38,081 nt of DNA from CAYLWN01 sp964387625 (GTDB lineage: Bacteria > Patescibacteriota > Microgenomatia > UBA10105), in contig CAYLWN010000008.1 in NCBI GenBank assembly GCA_964387625.1, positions 1 to 38,081 on the forward strand, in the 5' to 3' direction. Both the position numbers and the translations under genes were made by a program. The notes beneath the pieces were generated by a model, which was given only the letters and a program-made list of their open reading frames with translations, was not told where the DNA came from and did not search any database. Positions 35,663-38,081 of this stretch are shown one piece after another (the first letter of the stretch is position 1; the number at the start of each line of letters is the position of its first letter).

Positions 35663-36199
35663 TTATATCTTACCGTTTTTCTTCAAAAATCTATCCACAA
35701 TTAAAGCTTCTTCAATGCTCCAGGGAGAATATTTATCAGGATTATCCTTCACTTCAATCAAAAATGTGACCCATGGCAACCATTGCCAATCCTCGGTTTC
35801 CTCAGGATTGGGTTGCGGATAGGCATCGCTTTTGGTTATTAATATGGGACAGATTTCATTTTCTACAATGCCGTTCCTATCGGTAAATCTATAGCGATAA
35901 TTAGGATCAATAACGATTACATCAAATACTGTGATGCCTAATTCTTGTTTGAGTCTTCTTTTTGCAGCCTGCGTTATCTCTTCATTGGGACCGGGATGAC
36001 CGCAAACTGTATTGGTCCAGACTTCCGGAAAAGTTTTTTTATGCTGTGCCCGTTTAGTCATCAGAAGTTCTTTTTTTGAATTAAATAAAAATAATGAAAA
36101 ACCACGATGCAAAAGTGTATTGGAAGTATGGACACTTTCTTTATCTACTATGCCAATTTGTCTGTTTTGATCATCTACTAAAACTATCAGTTCTGACAT
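35663..36199 (-). CDS. idi: Isopentenyl-diphosphate delta-isomerase, type 1
   Basis: Interconverts IPP and DMAPP for isoprenoid synthesis. Of 178 residues, metal-binding His24 and His31 (HRGFSLFLF), catalytic Cys66 in TNTVCGHPG, the Nudix-like run through RRLKQELGI, and catalytic Glu113/Glu115 in VENEICP are present. Length and motifs match the Nudix-fold type 1 enzyme. No other pathway gene is in the window, so the IPP source is not visible. Undecaprenyl-type carriers needed by the glycosyltransferases would be a plausible use. Confidence 0.94.
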   Translation of the reverse strand: MSELIVLVDDQNRQIGIVDKESVHTSNTLLHRGFSLFLFNSKKELLMTKRAQHKKTFPEVWTNTVCGHPGPNEEITQAAKRRLKQELGITVFDVIVIDPNYRYRFTDRNGIVENEICPILITKSDAYPQPNPEETEDWQWLPWVTFLIEVKDNPDKYSPWSIEEALIVDRFLKKNGKI

Positions 36200-36206
36200 A
36201 AATAAT

Positions 36207-36309
36207 ATTATTGTTCGAATCCTGCCTGCCTACGCAGTCAGGCTATGCAGGATGAGAACTATTCAATGATTACTTCTCAACTCATCCTAAGGATTCGTTC
36301 GAAGAATAA
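36207..36309. repeat. Composite palindromic element, intact copy
   Basis: ATTATTGTTCGA (36207-36218) and TTCGAAGAATAA (36298-36309) form the ends. The centre GAGAACTATTCAATGATTAC then TTCTCA is a hairpin. A CTGCCTGCCTACGCAGTCAG repeat sits in the left arm. The element fills the whole spacer between idi and the next gene. The same ends and centre occur split at 22981-23297 and inside a gene at 37379-37475. Confidence 0.85.
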
Positions 36310-36314
36310 AAATC

Positions 36315-36752
36315 TTATGTTGATATTTTCAATTTCGCGAAAAATTCATCAATATACTTATATGCTTCTTTCAAAATTGTATAAGTTTTATTGATAAATT
36401 TGGGATTTCCCAAAATTAAAGCAGAAAGCCTTCGATCAACTGGTAAAGGCTGACATAAACATAAGACTGGAATTCCTTTTGTATCTGCTTTTGCCAGTTC
36501 ATATCCTGTTCCTAAAGAAGGATGTGTTACTTCAGATACAACAACGTCAGCTTTATCCATCCATCCCAAATCCCTATTATAAATATATCTAGCTGGAACA
36601 TTATTTGCTTGCTCACCTCTTTGATCCAAGGCTATATCTCCTACATGATGAGTTAAAACTTCACCATATTTTTGTAAGTAAGCAATCAGCTGATGATAAA
36701 CCTCTTCATCTTCCCGACCGCCTGTAATTGATCCGGCAAAATATATTTTCAT
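36315..36752 (-). CDS. DNPH1-like 2'-deoxynucleoside 5'-phosphate N-hydrolase
   Basis: Protein of 145 residues from ATG 36752; an upstream ATG at 36785 lies in a tRNA gene and is rejected. IYFAGSITGGREDEEVYHQL, GEVLTHHVGD, MDKADVVVSEVTHPSLGTGYELAKA (with catalytic Glu) and IPVLCLCQP match the nucleoside 2-deoxyribosyltransferase fold. They are especially close in wording to human DNPH1/RCL, which hydrolyses dNMPs such as 5-hydroxymethyl-dUMP to clean the nucleotide pool. Deoxyribosyl transfer rather than hydrolysis cannot be excluded. Confidence 0.85.
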   Translation of the reverse strand: MKIYFAGSITGGREDEEVYHQLIAYLQKYGEVLTHHVGDIALDQRGEQANNVPARYIYNRDLGWMDKADVVVSEVTHPSLGTGYELAKADTKGIPVLCLCQPLPVDRRLSALILGNPKFINKTYTILKEAYKYIDEFFAKLKIST

Positions 36753-36755
36753 AAG

Positions 36756-36827
36756 TGCGCCCGCTTGGGATCGGACCAAGGACATCTACTTTATAAGAGT
36801 AGCGCTCTACCGCTGAGCTACGGGCGC
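36756..36827 (-). tRNA. tRNA-Ile(TAT)
   Basis: The 72-nt cloverleaf has acceptor GCGCCCG/CGGGCGC perfect, D-arm GCTC-AGCGGTA-GAGC, anticodon stem CTACT/AGTAG and loop CTTATAA, so the anticodon is TAT, reading ATA. The T-loop TCCGATC has C at 55. CCA is not encoded. Most bacteria read ATA with a lysidine-modified CAT tRNA instead, so this species is notable. Confidence 0.87.
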
Positions 36828-36834
36828 AAAAATA

Positions 36835-38049
36835 TTATTGATTAATTATACCATCAGATTGAGGATTTAATAAGATTTGAGAGGTATAGATAAAAAATGC
36901 TAAATTACCCCAAAACTGACTATTAAGGAAAAGACTGCCTAAAAACGGTAAATTTTGCAATCTGTTCCCATCCAAACTGATTAAAAATAAAATTAATAAA
37001 TAAAATGTTTTACCTTTGCCGATTTGGATAATGATAAATGGTAAAAGTAGTGCGAAATAATACTGCCAGGAAATGGGCTGAACCAATAAAATTAAACTTA
37101 AATAAAAAATGCTTAAAGGGAAAAGTTTATTATGGTTACGCAGTGTCTTTCGAGTTATCCATATAACGATACTTAATAGCAAAACAACTGTTAAATAATA
37201 CCAAATATTGTTTATCCCCCATCTTCCCAATACAGCCGAAAGAGATTGATTATAAACAGATATCACCAGACTACCTTGATTAAAAATTTTTACCAATGAT
37301 TGAATATAAATTAACCAAATATTGAAATTGTTAAATAAGATTAAATGTAACAAAAAGAGAGAAACAATTAATAATATGAATATTGCTCTATCCCGATGAA
37401 ATACCGGGAGAGAATTATTCATTGTTAACTTCTCATCCCGCATCCGCCAGCCGGCGGAGGGTTTCGAAGAATAATTAAAGAGTTTTAAAATTAAATAAGG
37501 AATGATTATAATTATGGGAAATATTTTTAATAAAAAAGCTAAAGTAATTCCTAACCATTTCAACCAATCTTTTTTAAATATCCACAAACTGTAAATGCCT
37601 AAAGTTACAATACCTATTAGATTTCCCATCCCAAGTGAAAAAATTATTGGAAAAGAAAAAGACAGCATACCTAATAAACCCCAGAATTTCCAATTTATGC
37701 TTAATTTTGCTTTTTTCCATAATAAATAAAAAACTGTAAAATATGAAACTAAATTTAACAATGTTAATAAATATTCAGCAAACTTAAAAGGAAAAATCGT
37801 AAAAATTAAAAAAGGCAAATACACAAACGGTGGACCAAAACTGGTTGCCAGTAATTTATCAGGAGTAATTTGTTGATTAATTATAAGTTGAGCTACTTGG
37901 TAGTAACCGCGGAAATCTCCTAATTCTCCGAATGAGATAATTTGATTTAAGCTAAATATTCTATAACTCCAGGAAGTTAAACAAAACAAAATGGTTAAAG
38001 AAGTTAACGAGAAATATTTTTTATTCTTAATTCTTAACTCATAACTCAT
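36835..38049 (-). CDS. Multi-span membrane glycosyltransferase, GT87-like
   Basis: Protein of 404 residues with about ten spans. After the first span, GELGDFRGYYQ carries the likely catalytic Asp, followed by TSFGPPFVYLPF, typical of GT87/DUF2029 alpha-mannosyltransferases that use polyprenyl-phosphate mannose. The start at 38049 is within an ATGAGTT tandem pair. Residues about 192-224 (NYSSKPSAGWRMRDEK ... LPVFHRDRAIF) are encoded by an in-frame palindromic element at 37379-37475 and form a polar loop between spans, absent from the normal family plan. Confidence 0.78.
   Translation of the reverse strand: MSYELRIKNKKYFSLTSLTILFCLTSWSYRIFSLNQIISFGELGDFRGYYQVAQLIINQQITPDKLLATSFGPPFVYLPFLIFTIFPFKFAEYLLTLLNLVSYFTVFYLLWKKAKLSINWKFWGLLGMLSFSFPIIFSLGMGNLIGIVTLGIYSLWIFKKDWLKWLGITLAFLLKIFPIIIIIPYLILKLFNYSSKPSAGWRMRDEKLTMNNSLPVFHRDRAIFILLIVSLFLLHLILFNNFNIWLIYIQSLVKIFNQGSLVISVYNQSLSAVLGRWGINNIWYYLTVVLLLSIVIWITRKTLRNHNKLFPLSIFYLSLILLVQPISWQYYFALLLPFIIIQIGKGKTFYLLILFLISLDGNRLQNLPFLGSLFLNSQFWGNLAFFIYTSQILLNPQSDGIINQ
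37379..37475. repeat. Composite palindromic element inside the GT87-like gene
   Basis: Shares the centre GAGAATTATTCATTGTTAAC then TTCTCA and the end TTCGAAGAATAAT with 36207-36309. It carries TCCCGATGAAATACCGGGA (37391-37409) in one arm and TCCGCCAGCCGGCGGA (37443-37458) in the other, so it is also nested. The frame stays open across all 97 bases. Confidence 0.85.
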
Positions 38050-38081
38050 AACTCTTATTAAAGTCTCGCTCTTTGGGCAAT

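Noticed and set aside
36315..36785. Longer start for the DNPH1-like gene at 36785
   Set aside because: The extra 11 codons lie in the tRNA-Ile gene. MKIYFAGSI at 36752 is the family start.
1..38081. Recoded TGA (code 25, as in Absconditabacteria and Gracilibacteria)
   Set aside because: TGA ends the regulator at 19502 and the ftsB-like gene, and no frame needs TGA as Gly.

Overview
The window is an AT-rich, densely packed bacterial segment. It most resembles a Candidate Phyla Radiation (Patescibacteria) genome, probably of the Microgenomates type. This rests on the small-genome gene set, the many promoters that leave almost no 5' leader, the general lack of Shine-Dalgarno (SD) sites, the mixed archaeal-like repair genes (ATP-dependent ligase, EndoQ-like nuclease), and the abundant short palindromes inside and between genes. 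Phylum placement is inference; no rRNA gene is present. TGA acts as a stop in several genes, so the standard bacterial code fits. Two runs of exactly 100 N (10176-10275 and 15332-15431) are scaffolding gaps that truncate or interrupt genes.

Layout. 1-3.8 kb: pth, a phosphoribosyltransferase, a DUF4870 membrane protein and an EndoQ-like nuclease, all on the minus strand, separated by purine/pyrimidine tracts and hairpin elements. 4-10 kb: a tandem-duplicated family 2 glycosyltransferase, a second one divergent from it, an archaeal-type DNA ligase, a small membrane protein and a Fic protein. 10-15 kb: a DUF5654-type protein, NAD(P)H-hydrate dehydratase, recF, pyrH, a VapBC-like toxin-antitoxin pair with a clear operator/promoter, and fpg. 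15-21.2 kb: the least familiar part. It has a Crp/Fnr regulator, tiny hydrophobic peptides with strong SDs, a methyltransferase, and a two-gene operon joining a degenerate-ATPase/winged-helix regulator to an 834-residue protein of unknown function. 21.2-29.5 kb: an ABC exporter, a broken GIY-YIG gene lying between two halves of a palindromic element, a GT4 glycosyltransferase, a free-standing 5'-3' exonuclease, ftsH with an unusual leader, and trpS fused to a tRNA-binding domain. 29.5-38 kb: a nucleotide-kinase-like protein, an intact GIY-YIG protein, membrane glycosyltransferases, three tRNAs, a second Fic gene bracketed by copies of a tRNA 3' end, an alpha/beta hydrolase, ftsB-like, a Xer recombinase, idi, and a DNPH1-like hydrolase.

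Three signals stand out. First, ftsH is preceded by an 18-codon leader ORF whose stop codon lies in the 5' arm of a hairpin that pairs with the ftsH SD, an arrangement like ermC-type translational attenuation. Second, several families of short palindromes have spread through the region. They are nested in one another, read through in frame inside at least seven proteins, and in one case split around a GIY-YIG nuclease gene. Third, all three tRNAs lack T at position 55, and one is a rare tRNA-Ile with anticodon TAT.

Most genes are housekeeping functions (translation quality control, replication and repair, envelope glycosylation, proteolysis, nucleotide metabolism). The regulators, Fic proteins and tiny peptides form the accessory layer.
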